Positions 1 through 6,039 of a stretch of 8,289 nt of DNA are shown one piece after another (the stretch's first letter is position 1; each line of letters starts with the position of its first letter). Origin of the DNA: Candidatus Onthocola stercoravium (GTDB lineage Bacteria > Bacillota_I > Bacilli_A > RF39 > UBA660). Both the position numbers and the translations under genes were made by a program. The notes beneath the pieces are model-generated. The model saw nothing but the letters and a program-made list of their open reading frames with translations, was not told the origin of the DNA and searched no databases. The stretch lies in assembly GCA_018711775.1 (NCBI GenBank), contig DVHV01000027.1:1-8289 (forward strand), written 5' to 3'.

Positions 1-860
1 CCATAAACCATTGAAATGCGTGTTGGAATAATATATTTTACATCAAGTATATCAACTAAAGCCTTAACACATATTCGCATACCTCGGGCACCCCGCCACC
101 AACCTTCGTTATTCGTTCTTATGCATATTTCATCCAAAGACTTATTATAAAAGAACTCTCTATCTAGTTTATCCATAGTAACTGTATCTAACATGTAAGG
201 CTCTAATTCATCACTCCAAAGAGTATTTTTGATAACTGGATAACTTAGTTCTTCATAAAAATAAATATAATCTCCTCCTGCTAATATCATGACATCGGCA
301 TTATTATTCGGTTTATTTACAAGTGTTTTTGTCTCATCAAGCATTTTATCATAAGAAGTTGTTGCAATATCACTTCGCAAATCAGGATAATTATCCGATA
401 CATCCATTGCCCCAAAAGATGAATTACATGATTCAATAATCTCACCATTTCTGACAATTGAAAGTTCCGTTGAACCGCCGCCGCCAATCATGACAGCTAC
501 ATTACCGGTATACTTCACTTTGCTAACTGCGCCATAAACGGTATACTCATTTTCTTCCTCTGGTGTAACAATATAAAAATCTCTTCCTGTCTTATCCTTA
601 AACTCTTTTAGAAATTCTTCTTTAGATACTCCATCTAGATTTCTAAAAATACTAGTACCAAAGACAAAAACATTAGCATTATCTATACTGTTTATAAAAT
701 CAAATAATACCTTTTTATCATTATCGTTTATTTTATTTTCTTTCTTATAATGATTTTTAAATTCAATAGTTTTAAATCCTAAATCTAAAACCTCATTATC
801 ATTACATAAATAAGCCTTGGTATTTGTACTACCAACTTCGACAATTACAAAATCTTGCAT
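1..860 (-). CDS. Ppx/GppA-family phosphatase-like protein, 3' end cut by window edge
   Basis: I translated this frame by hand: it starts with ATG at 860 and stays open for 286 codons to the left edge, so only the C-terminal tail is missing. GGAGG lies 6 bases before the ATG. The layout matches the ASKHA-fold Ppx/GppA family (exopolyphosphatase or pppGpp phosphohydrolase). An N-terminal phosphate-1-like motif, VEVGSTNTK, is at residues 7-15. GTSIFRN at 68-74 corresponds to the family TSAxR block. The Glu-rich stretch PEEENE at 100-105 sits where the catalytic Glu is expected. GGGGSTEL at 126-133 is the phosphate-2 motif, and SFGAM at 148-152 follows. The end, PTRISMVYG, resembles the last conserved block before the family's 'LREG' motif. 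The Asp that normally precedes GGGS is absent (MI-GGGG), and the first motif has Glu in place of Asp, so activity on polyphosphate or pppGpp is uncertain. It has its own promoter after the greA terminator. Family assignment is fairly sure; substrate is not. Confidence 0.8.
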   Translation of the reverse strand, partial: MQDFVIVEVGSTNTKAYLCNDNEVLDLGFKTIEFKNHYKKENKINDNDKKVLFDFINSIDNANVFVFGTSIFRNLDGVSKEEFLKEFKDKTGRDFYIVTPEEENEYTVYGAVSKVKYTGNVAVMIGGGGSTELSIVRNGEIIESCNSSFGAMDVSDNYPDLRSDIATTSYDKMLDETKTLVNKPNNNADVMILAGGDYIYFYEELSYPVIKNTLWSDELEPYMLDTVTMDKLDREFFYNKSLDEICIRTNNEGWWRGARGMRICVKALVDILDVKYIIPTRISMVY

Positions 861-877
861 ATACATCCTCCGTTAGT

Positions 878-907
878 ATTATATCATAACCAGAAAAAAA
901 CTAACAA
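878..907 (-). promoter_or_regulatory. Promoter of the Ppx/GppA-like gene
   Basis: On the minus strand a perfect TATAAT (883 to 878) is preceded by TG one base upstream (TGATATAAT), an extended -10 element. An imperfect -35, TTGTTA, lies 18 bases upstream (907 to 902) and falls inside the greA terminator hairpin. The expected start of transcription, near 871, is at the first bases of the ribosome binding site GGAGG (871 to 867), which gives a leader of only about 11 bases. Confidence 0.65.
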
Positions 908-920
908 TCAAGTTAGTTTT
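894..920 (-). terminator. Intrinsic terminator after greA
   Basis: On the minus strand AAAACTAAC (920 to 912) pairs with GTTAGTTTT (905 to 897) around a 6-base loop (TTGATT) and runs into a T tract down to 894. The 9-bp stem has only two G-C pairs, so it is weak. It overlaps the greA TAA stop codon (921-919) and marks the end of the ireB-greA operon. The A-rich left arm also makes it partly symmetrical. Confidence 0.65.
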
Positions 921-1383
921 AAGCAATCTTTTCTATTTTAATATTATATCCACCATTTGGACTAGCAACTTCTACAACATCACCAATTTTGTGTTTAAGT
1001 AATGCTATACCTAATGGAGATTCATTAGAAATTTTATTTTCAAATGGATCTGCTTCCATTGATCCAACAAGTTTATATTCTTCAGTTTCTCCATCATCAT
1101 AAGAAATCGTTACAGTAGAACCTAAATTAACGATATTTTTATCAGAATTATCAATTATTTCCGCATGTTCAAGTTTGTATTCTAATTCTTGAATCTTTGC
1201 TTCAACTATTGCTTGTTCATTTCTAGCAGCATCATAATCGGCATTTTCTGATAAGTCACCTTGAGCTCTAGCTTCTTTAATCGCTTCAATTATTTCTAAA
1301 CGACGTACATTCTTAAGTTCATTTAATTCAGTTTCAGCTTCCAAAAAACCTTCAGCAGTCATAATAAATTTATCATTCTTCAT
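919..1383 (-). CDS. greA: Transcription elongation factor GreA
   Basis: GreA enters the secondary channel of backtracked RNA polymerase and stimulates cleavage of the extruded RNA 3' end. At 154 residues it is close to the usual length of about 158. Residues 1-75 form the antiparallel coiled coil. Its tip carries the family hallmark GDLSENADYDAAR (42-54), with the acidic pair D43 and E46 that holds the catalytic Mg ion in known GreA proteins. The C-terminal FKBP-like domain carries the conserved SPLGIALL and a GDVVEV segment. The ATG at 1383 is preceded by a strong AAGGAG 9 bases upstream. The gene is last in the operon, 40 bases after trhP2, and is followed at once by a terminator. In B. subtilis udk sits between yrrO and greA; here it does not. 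No independent strong promoter is visible in the 40-base gap. Confidence 0.97.
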   Translation of the reverse strand: MKNDKFIMTAEGFLEAETELNELKNVRRLEIIEAIKEARAQGDLSENADYDAARNEQAIVEAKIQELEYKLEHAEIIDNSDKNIVNLGSTVTISYDDGETEEYKLVGSMEADPFENKISNESPLGIALLKHKIGDVVEVASPNGGYNIKIEKIA

Positions 1384-1423
1384 AATAATTATCTCCTTTT
1401 TATTTCATTATCAGTTCATAATA

Positions 1424-2614
1424 TTACACTATAAATTCACTTTTGTCAAATACTTTTAAACGCATCATAGAATTTTTTTCTAATATTTGAGGAATTGGTA
1501 ACTTGACTAAAGTTTTTGGATGTCTTGAAACTTCTATTTCTTCATCCAAATCATTATATATTGTATTAATTTTATATGTAAAAGTTTCCATATTTGGACC
1601 AAAGAATTCAACAACATCTCCAACTTTAAAATAATTTCGTGATTCTACTATAGCCATATTATTTTTTTCATCATAATCTACTACTAACCCTAAAAAGTCT
1701 TGATTAGAAATTTCTTCTCTTCCATTAAAGTATTGTTCATTAACTCCTGGTAATTTATCATAAAATTGCGGAGTTGACTCCCGATTTGCACAACGATTTA
1801 AGATATTTAAATAATACCTTTCTAAACCTGGGGTAAGAGTATTATTTTGAGCTGCATCGATCATCCGACGATAACAATCAATTACTGTTGCTACATAATA
1901 TATCGAACGCATTCTTCCTTCAATTTTAAACGAATCGATTCCCATATCTATTTCTTCTTTGATAAAAGGAATCATATTCAAATCTTTCGGTGTGATAGTT
2001 AAATCCGGATTATTTTCTACTGTAAAGTTCCACCGACACACTTGAGCACAGCCTCCCCGATTAGAGTCCCGCAAAGTCATATAATTAGATAACACACATT
2101 TCCCACTAAATGAAGTACACATTGCCCCGTGGATAAAAGTTTCTACTTCTATACCTGTATCTTTAACTTTTTTTATTTCTTCACGTGATGCTTCTCTAGC
2201 AAGCACTACTCTAGTTACACCAAGATTCTTCCAAAATTTAACTGCTCTAGTATTAAGAAGACTTGCTTGAGTAGATAAAGTAACACTGAAATGTAACCTT
2301 AACTCTTGAACTCTTTTAATAACCGCAATATCACTAGCAATTATGCCATCAATATTGATACTATCTAAATATTTTAAATAGTCATCTAAACCATCAAAAT
2401 CAGAATCGTGAAACACTATATTGACAGTTACATATACTTTTTTACCTAAAGAATGAGCATATTCTGTTGCTTTTTTCATATCTTCTAAAGAGAAATTTTT
2501 AGCATTAGCCCGGAGACTAAAATTTTGTCCTCCGAAATAAACGGCATCAGCCCCATATAGAAAAGCAAACTCTAATTTTTCAAAATCTCCAGCTGGAGCA
2601 AGTAATTCAGGCAT
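1424..2614 (-). CDS. trhP2: U32-family tRNA 5-hydroxyuridine synthesis protein (YrrO/TrhP2-like)
   Basis: This is a peptidase-U32-family protein, a family now known to act mainly in hydroxylation of RNA and ubiquinone rather than proteolysis. The B. subtilis counterpart YrrO (TrhP2) works with YrrN to make 5-hydroxyuridine at tRNA position 34. The N-terminal barrel domain opens with PELLAPAGDFEKL and contains GADAVYFGG. The family core holds four cysteines, C169, C176, C192 and C196 (counted from the GTG at 2623; subtract 3 from the chosen ATG), in the pattern HGAMC-x6-C, then GGC-x3-C. They are candidate ligands of the family's Fe-S cluster. FKIEGRMRS follows, a strongly conserved segment. 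I chose ATG 2614 (396 residues) because GGGTG lies 6 bases before it; the in-frame GTG at 2623 has no such site. The gene overlaps the end of trhP1 by 8 bases. Family is certain; the exact substrate rests on the trmR-trhP1-trhP2 context. Confidence 0.9.
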   Translation of the reverse strand: MPELLAPAGDFEKLEFAFLYGADAVYFGGQNFSLRANAKNFSLEDMKKATEYAHSLGKKVYVTVNIVFHDSDFDGLDDYLKYLDSINIDGIIASDIAVIKRVQELRLHFSVTLSTQASLLNTRAVKFWKNLGVTRVVLAREASREEIKKVKDTGIEVETFIHGAMCTSFSGKCVLSNYMTLRDSNRGGCAQVCRWNFTVENNPDLTITPKDLNMIPFIKEEIDMGIDSFKIEGRMRSIYYVATVIDCYRRMIDAAQNNTLTPGLERYYLNILNRCANRESTPQFYDKLPGVNEQYFNGREEISNQDFLGLVVDYDEKNNMAIVESRNYFKVGDVVEFFGPNMETFTYKINTIYNDLDEEIEVSRHPKTLVKLPIPQILEKNSMMRLKVFDKSEFIV

Positions 2615-3383
2615 CGATATCACCCACTTTATAATATGTCTTTTTATCTAAAAACAATGGTTCACTATTTATATCCGTAATATCATTATCTAATACTAAT
2701 TTAATTATTTTTTCATTATCTAAAAATATTGGATTATACCAGAAAAATAAAACATTATCTAAATCTAATAAGCATAAAGCATTATAATAATTTTTAGCAT
2801 AAAATAAAGTACCATAATCATTTTCTACTATTTTAAAATATTTATCTTCAATACTAGCATCAACTATTCTTTCTTCTTTTAAGTTATGATACATTTCATA
2901 ATTAGATAAAAGTAATCTTCTTGAATACATGAGAGTTTTTAAACCAAATACATTTATTACTAATGGTTTGCTAACATTTGCTACAATAATCCTAATTTCT
3001 TCTTCAGTTAAATCATTAGATACAACAACACTATCGACATATTCTAAATAATAATTAATAGATTTAGTATTAGTTGCTAAATGGTCTAATAATAAAATCT
3101 TAGTAATATCTAAATTAGCAACAATATCTATAATGCCCAAATCATCAAACACTATACCTTTAATATTACTACTATTTAAAATACTTTCTAATTTATCTAA
3201 ATCATTATCATCAAGAATTCTATTAACTAAAACATAATCATCAATTTCTAAAATATCAAAATAGTCAGTAAAACCAACACAAAAAGATTTAAGAGGATAC
3301 ACCAAAGTTACATTTGGTATATTTCTTAAATCATCAATTATTTCTCTATTTGTAACTGTAACTAATTTATTTATTCTTTCCAT
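2607..3383 (-). CDS. trhP1: Divergent, shortened U32-family protein (YrrN/TrhP1-like)
   Basis: It occupies the position of B. subtilis yrrN (trhP1), between trmR and trhP2, and is expected to partner TrhP2 in tRNA 5-hydroxyuridine synthesis. At 258 residues it is shorter than the roughly 300 residues I recall for YrrN. Similarity is limited but visible: residues 146-162 (FGLKTLMYSRRLLLSNY) align with the U32 segment around HG-x-TC-x-SxRxLxxNY, and KIVENDYGTLFYAKNYYNAL (184-203) with the family block that follows. The N-terminal half keeps the alternating strand and helix pattern of a barrel but lacks PELLAPAG and GADAV. Only two cysteines occur (C35 and C204), neither in the cluster-ligand pattern. 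The protein is rich in Asn, Asp, Ile and Leu. The ATG at 3383 lies inside trmR (13-base overlap) with no clear ribosome binding site, so translation is probably coupled. It could be a structural partner without a cluster. Confidence 0.65.
   Translation of the reverse strand: MERINKLVTVTNREIIDDLRNIPNVTLVYPLKSFCVGFTDYFDILEIDDYVLVNRILDDNDLDKLESILNSSNIKGIVFDDLGIIDIVANLDITKILLLDHLATNTKSINYYLEYVDSVVVSNDLTEEEIRIIVANVSKPLVINVFGLKTLMYSRRLLLSNYEMYHNLKEERIVDASIEDKYFKIVENDYGTLFYAKNYYNALCLLDLDNVLFFWYNPIFLDNEKIIKLVLDNDITDINSEPLFLDKKTYYKVGDIDA
2619..2625 (-). promoter_or_regulatory. Ribosome binding site that fixes the trhP2 start
   Basis: GGGTGAT lies within the last codons of trhP1. Its GGGTG core (2625-2621) is 6 bases before ATG 2614. 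The alternative start, GTG at 2623, falls inside this site and has no purine-rich site of its own, which decides the shorter protein. Confidence 0.55.
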
Positions 3384-3961
3384 GTGCTAATCGCTAGTCC
3401 ATCACCGATGTCTTTAAATTCCGTATCAAATTCTGTATTGTTCTTTAAGAATTCAACATAGTTTTCAATCTTTTCTACTAAACTTTTTAAGTTTCCTTTA
3501 TCAAGTTTAGAAGATTCTCCAACATAACCATGGAATTTAATATTATCAGTAATTATGACTCCTCCAGGATTTAAAAAATGTTTATATTTTTCAAAAAACT
3601 TTGTATATTGACCTTTAGCAGCATCAATAAATATCAAATCATAACGTAATTCTTCACTCAAATTAAGTTCTAAAGCATCTTGGAAAACAACATTGATTTT
3701 CTTTTCCATACCACATTTCTTAACGTTTTTAAGGCATTCCATATATCTAACTTCATCACGTTCAATAGTTGTAACCGTAACATCTTTAGCACTAGATGCC
3801 ATAAGTATTGCTGAATAACCTATAGCACTACCTATTTCTAAAATACTTAAAACATTATGATTCTTAATATATTTCATAATGTACATAATTGATTTTTTTT
3901 CAATAATTGGCACATTATTATCAGCTGCATATTTTTCCATTTCTAAAATATGTTCTTTCAT
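3371..3961 (-). CDS. trmR: tRNA 5-hydroxyuridine methyltransferase TrmR (YrrM-like)
   Basis: This is a class I SAM-dependent O-methyltransferase of the cation-dependent (catechol-OMT-like) group. The B. subtilis homologue YrrM, named TrmR, methylates wobble 5-hydroxyuridine in tRNA to 5-methoxyuridine. Motif I is ILEIGSAIGYSAILM at 40-54. The acidic residue at the end of strand 2 is E67 in TIERDE. FQDALE (93-98) and DLIFIDAAKGQY (108-119) follow. D113, D139 and N140 (IITDN) sit where this group binds its divalent metal. It has 196 residues from ATG 3961. I prefer this to the in-frame GTG at 3970 because AGGTGG (3972-3967) is spaced 5 bases from the ATG and includes that GTG. It follows mltG directly, the usual order, and precedes the two U32 genes that would make its substrate, which supports tRNA rather than a small catechol as target. 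Confidence 0.88.
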   Translation of the reverse strand: MKEHILEMEKYAADNNVPIIEKKSIMYIMKYIKNHNVLSILEIGSAIGYSAILMASSAKDVTVTTIERDEVRYMECLKNVKKCGMEKKINVVFQDALELNLSEELRYDLIFIDAAKGQYTKFFEKYKHFLNPGGVIITDNIKFHGYVGESSKLDKGNLKSLVEKIENYVEFLKNNTEFDTEFKDIGDGLAISTWKE

Positions 3962-3966
3962 AAAAA

Positions 3967-3972
3967 CCACCT
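3967..3972 (-). promoter_or_regulatory. Ribosome binding site that fixes the trmR start
   Basis: AGGTGG, 5 bases upstream of ATG 3961, begins within the mltG stop codon (TAG, 3973-3971). The longer reading from GTG 3970 would start inside this site. Confidence 0.55.
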
Positions 3973-5023
3973 ATCCATATAATCTTTGAAATTCTAAAAA
4001 TTCATTATAATCATTTGTAAAATATACATTACCTGTTAGGATATCCGCAAAAAAGTAGATGTAGTCAGTATCAGATGGATTTAATACTGCTTCAATACTT
4101 TCAAGCGAAGGATTGCAAATTGGGCCAACAGGAAGACCAATAAAAGATGCAACACGAGTATTATAAGGATTTTCATCATTTAAGTCAACTGTTGTAAGCG
4201 CTTCACTCATATCTTTGCGAACTCCGTAATAAGTTGTAACATCCATTCCTAAGTTCATTCCCATATCAAGTCTCGTATAAATAACTTGCGCAACTTTGGC
4301 TCTATCTTCAGCATTAACCGCTTCTTTTTCGGCGATAGATGCCATCGTCAAAATGTCATGAACAGAATAATCGCTTGCTTCTATTTGCGCGCGCACTTCA
4401 CTAAGACGCAAATCTGTAACATCAAGCATTTTTCTTATGGCTGCATCTAGAGTCGTATCAATATAAAAATCATAAGTTTCTGGATATAAATATCCTTCTA
4501 AACCATAATATAAATCACTATTTAAAATATCTTCAGTTAAAAACCAATAATCATTAATCAAAGTATTTAGATATTCAGGATCATTAACCTCAGCAATGAT
4601 TGTATCATACTCTAAATCAGTATTTTCTGCTAAAAGACGCATATATTCTTCTAAAGTAATACCTTCTTTAAAAGTTATTCTAGTTGCAGGTCTTTCTGTT
4701 CCAATAATGTCTCCATTTACTAAAATACTAATAATATCTTGAGTTGACATACTTCTATCTAGTTCATATTCTCCTGCTTGAATATTAGTATTACCAGAAA
4801 GTAAAATATAAACTAAAGTCGCATATTTGCTTCTTATTAATTTTGCATTTTTTAAATTTTCCGCAATTGTTTCTTTACTATCTCCCTGATTAACTGTAAA
4901 TTCGACAGTTTCTGGAGTATTGCTCGTTGCTGTCAAACTAAAAAAATAAGTCCCAACTAAAATAGCAATTAATATAATAATTGTACTTATTACAATAATT
5001 ATAATCTTCTTTTTCTTACTCAT
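3971..5023 (-). CDS. mltG: Endolytic peptidoglycan transglycosylase MltG
   Basis: MltG (YceG family) is a membrane-anchored enzyme that cuts nascent glycan strands and so helps set their length. Residues 1-6 (MSKKKK) form a basic cytoplasmic stub. A single membrane segment rich in Ile and Leu covers about 7-29, giving N-in, C-out topology. A LysM-like region follows at about 39-110 (FTVNQGDSKETIAENL, then QAGEYEL). The catalytic domain has EGYLYPETYDF (176-186) and MASIAEKEA (227-235). E232 matches the catalytic Glu of E. coli MltG (E218, in ASIVEKE). RAKVAQVIYTRL, MGMNLGMD and GLPVGPICNP complete the family signature. The usual 'LQTDPTVIYG' reads LGMDVTTYYG here. Length, 350 residues, is typical. 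The ATG at 5023 overlaps the DUF1292 gene by 8 bases, with GGTGG about 12 bases upstream. In B. subtilis the same position is held by yrrL. Confidence 0.95.
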   Translation of the reverse strand: MSKKKKIIIIVISTIIILIAILVGTYFFSLTATSNTPETVEFTVNQGDSKETIAENLKNAKLIRSKYATLVYILLSGNTNIQAGEYELDRSMSTQDIISILVNGDIIGTERPATRITFKEGITLEEYMRLLAENTDLEYDTIIAEVNDPEYLNTLINDYWFLTEDILNSDLYYGLEGYLYPETYDFYIDTTLDAAIRKMLDVTDLRLSEVRAQIEASDYSVHDILTMASIAEKEAVNAEDRAKVAQVIYTRLDMGMNLGMDVTTYYGVRKDMSEALTTVDLNDENPYNTRVASFIGLPVGPICNPSLESIEAVLNPSDTDYIYFFADILTGNVYFTNDYNEFLEFQRLYG

Positions 5024-5288
5024 CTACACTACCACCATTCATCTTATTTTGAATTTGCAATAAAATTATATCTAAAAATTCTAACACATCATCATCTTCA
5101 ATAGGTACTATTCTTTGTTTACCATCGCTAAATTCATAACCGCCGGCATAAGCGATAACATCACCACATTCCGTCTGTTCATGTTTCGTATAGATTATAT
5201 ATTCTTTATCACTTGCTTCCACTTTAAGTAGAATATCAAATACTTCTTTTCCATCCCCTGATTCAATCACTAAATTATTCTTCTTCAT
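5016..5288 (-). CDS. yrzB: DUF1292 family protein (YrzB/UPF0473-like)
   Basis: This small acidic 90-residue protein belongs to the DUF1292 family, whose biochemical role is unknown; B. subtilis yrzB lies at the same place between yrrK (ruvX) and yrrL (mltG). Visible family features are an N-terminal half with alternating strands (FDILLKVEASDKEYIIYT), a middle part that ends in a turn (GDVIAYAGGYEFSDGKQRIVPIEDDD), and an amphipathic C-terminal helix (VLEFLDIILLQIQNKM). No signal peptide, membrane segment or catalytic motif is seen. The ATG at 5288 overlaps the ruvX stop as ATGA, and AGAGG sits 5 bases before it, so translation is coupled to ruvX. Recognition rests on context plus the length and DDxExxD-like end of the family. 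The gene is steady in this cluster across Bacillota, but its function cannot be inferred from that. Confidence 0.85.
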   Translation of the reverse strand: MKKNNLVIESGDGKEVFDILLKVEASDKEYIIYTKHEQTECGDVIAYAGGYEFSDGKQRIVPIEDDDVLEFLDIILLQIQNKMNGGSVDE

Positions 5289-5698
5289 ATATTCCTCTTT
5301 AAAAAACTTTCTAATATTAGTACAGCTGATAGCATATCAGTTTTTCCTTGTTTATTTATTCTTTTCACACCATTATTTTTCATTATATTTAAGGCTTCAA
5401 CCGTTGTAAGTCGTTCATCTTCTAAATAAACTTTTATTCCCTTGGATTCTAACATTTCCTTAAACTTAAAACTGCGCTCGGCGGCAAAGCCTAAAGAATT
5501 ATCCATATTTTTAGGAAGTCCTAACACAACTGCTTTAATACTTTTTTCACTCATTATTTTAAGCAATGATTCTAAAGCCTCTTCATAATTTTCTTTTTCA
5601 AACTTAATTAGGGTAAGTGGACTAACTAGTGTATTTGTTTTATCACTTATAGCAACACCTAAAGTAGTTGTTCCTAAATCTAAACCTAAATATGACAT
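5285..5698 (-). CDS. ruvX: RuvX/YqgF Holliday-junction resolvase-like nuclease
   Basis: RuvX has an RNase H-like fold. Members have been linked to Holliday-junction cleavage in some bacteria and to 5' processing of pre-16S rRNA in E. coli (YqgF). The 137-residue length is typical. The strand-1 motif GLDLGTTTLGVAISD (5-19) carries catalytic D7. VVLGLPKNMDNSLG (57-70) is the conserved 'GLP-N-DG' segment. YLEDERLTTVEA (91-102) carries the conserved acidic E95. KTDMLSAVLILESFL (119-133) carries D121, the third acidic residue. All active-site residues are therefore present. Its ATG (5698-5696) shares one base with the ireB stop (TAATG), and it ends in TGA inside the start region of the DUF1292 gene. 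The TGA stop is part of the evidence that this organism uses the standard bacterial code. Confidence 0.95.
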   Translation of the reverse strand: MSYLGLDLGTTTLGVAISDKTNTLVSPLTLIKFEKENYEEALESLLKIMSEKSIKAVVLGLPKNMDNSLGFAAERSFKFKEMLESKGIKVYLEDERLTTVEALNIMKNNGVKRINKQGKTDMLSAVLILESFLKRNI

Positions 5699-5946
5699 TA
5701 TTTACCCATATAAGCATTAATAATTGCCATTAATACTTCACTACGATCATATTTACTAATTTTTTTACGTGAATCATTAAATGTCGTAATATATTTTAAA
5801 TCTCCAGTTGTAAGATAACCTACTAATTGATTGGTAGGATTGTACCCTTTAAATTCCAATGCTTCAATTACTTCATTTAGCATTATAAGTATTAATTCTT
5901 GACGTAATTCCGCAACATTAAATACACTCGTTTTATTAAAATCCAT
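5698..5946 (-). CDS. ireB: IreB family regulatory phosphoprotein (YrzL/UPF0297)
   Basis: IreB is a small protein phosphorylated by the PASTA Ser/Thr kinase IreK in Enterococcus faecalis, where it affects cephalosporin resistance and envelope stress. Family signatures here are EALEFKGYNPTNQLVGYLTTGD (28-49), TTFNDSRKKISKYDRSE (54-70) and a C-terminal helix; the family core GYNPxNQxVGYxxxGD is intact. It has 82 residues from ATG 5946. I rejected the longer GTG start at 5955 because GGAGTG (5958-5953) is spaced 6 bases from the ATG and contains that GTG. MDFNKT then lines up with the short N-terminus of known IreB. The phosphorylated threonines of the E. faecalis protein lie near residues 4 and 7; here residues 4-7 are N-K-T-S, so T6 and S7 are candidates. 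It is first in the operon, directly after the promoter at 5971-5999. alaS, its usual upstream neighbour, is replaced by genes of unknown function. Confidence 0.93.
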   Translation of the reverse strand: MDFNKTSVFNVAELRQELILIMLNEVIEALEFKGYNPTNQLVGYLTTGDLKYITTFNDSRKKISKYDRSEVLMAIINAYMGK

Positions 5947-5952
5947 GAAAAT

Positions 5953-5958
5953 CACTCC
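5953..5958 (-). promoter_or_regulatory. Ribosome binding site that fixes the ireB start
   Basis: GGAGTG is 6 bases upstream of ATG 5946. The in-frame GTG at 5955 is part of this site and so cannot use it, which favours the 82-residue protein beginning MDFNKT. Confidence 0.6.
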
Positions 5959-5970
5959 ATCATCACATTA

Positions 5971-5999
5971 ATTCTAACAAATATTTACTATTTAAGCAA
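5971..5999 (-). promoter_or_regulatory. Promoter of the ireB-greA operon
   Basis: On the minus strand, -35 TTGCTT (5999 to 5994), a 17-base spacer and -10 TAGAAT (5976 to 5971), with TG one base before the -10 (TGTTAGAAT). Transcription would begin near 5964, giving a leader of about 18 bases that holds the ireB ribosome binding site. It lies just downstream of the hairpin that ends the preceding unit. This fits a vegetative sigma-A promoter for the eight-gene operon. Confidence 0.7.
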
Positions 6000-6003
6000 G
6001 GAA

Positions 6004-6027
6004 AAGAAGTAAGTTACCTTACCCCTT
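6004..6027 (-). terminator. Hairpin terminator after the cold-shock-like gene
   Basis: On the minus strand AAGGGGTAAG (6027 to 6018) pairs with CTTACTTCTT (6013 to 6004) over 10 positions, two of them G-T, closing a GTAA loop (a GNRA tetraloop in RNA). The trailing T tract is short (TTTT then CC), so efficiency may be moderate. It begins 13 bases after the stop of the small gene and separates it from the ireB promoter. Confidence 0.6.
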
Positions 6028-6033
6028 ATTATA
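6028..6033 (-). promoter_or_regulatory. Possible second -10 element upstream of ireB
   Basis: A perfect TATAAT on the minus strand directly abuts the hairpin. No convincing -35 is found at 16-18 bases upstream (CAGTTG at 17) and there is no TG extension. If it were used, transcription would start near 6021, inside the first arm of the hairpin. It may simply be chance in AT-rich DNA. Confidence 0.25.
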
Positions 6034-6039
6034 TTCTAT

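Noticed and set aside
1384..1423. Separate greA promoter in the 40-base gap after trhP2
   Set aside because: A GATAAT occurs, but no matching -35 or TG extension is present; read-through from the operon is the simpler reading.
2615..2623. GTG 2623 as the trhP2 start
   Set aside because: The GTG falls within the ribosome binding site of ATG 2614, and the family protein normally begins at about MPELLAPAG.
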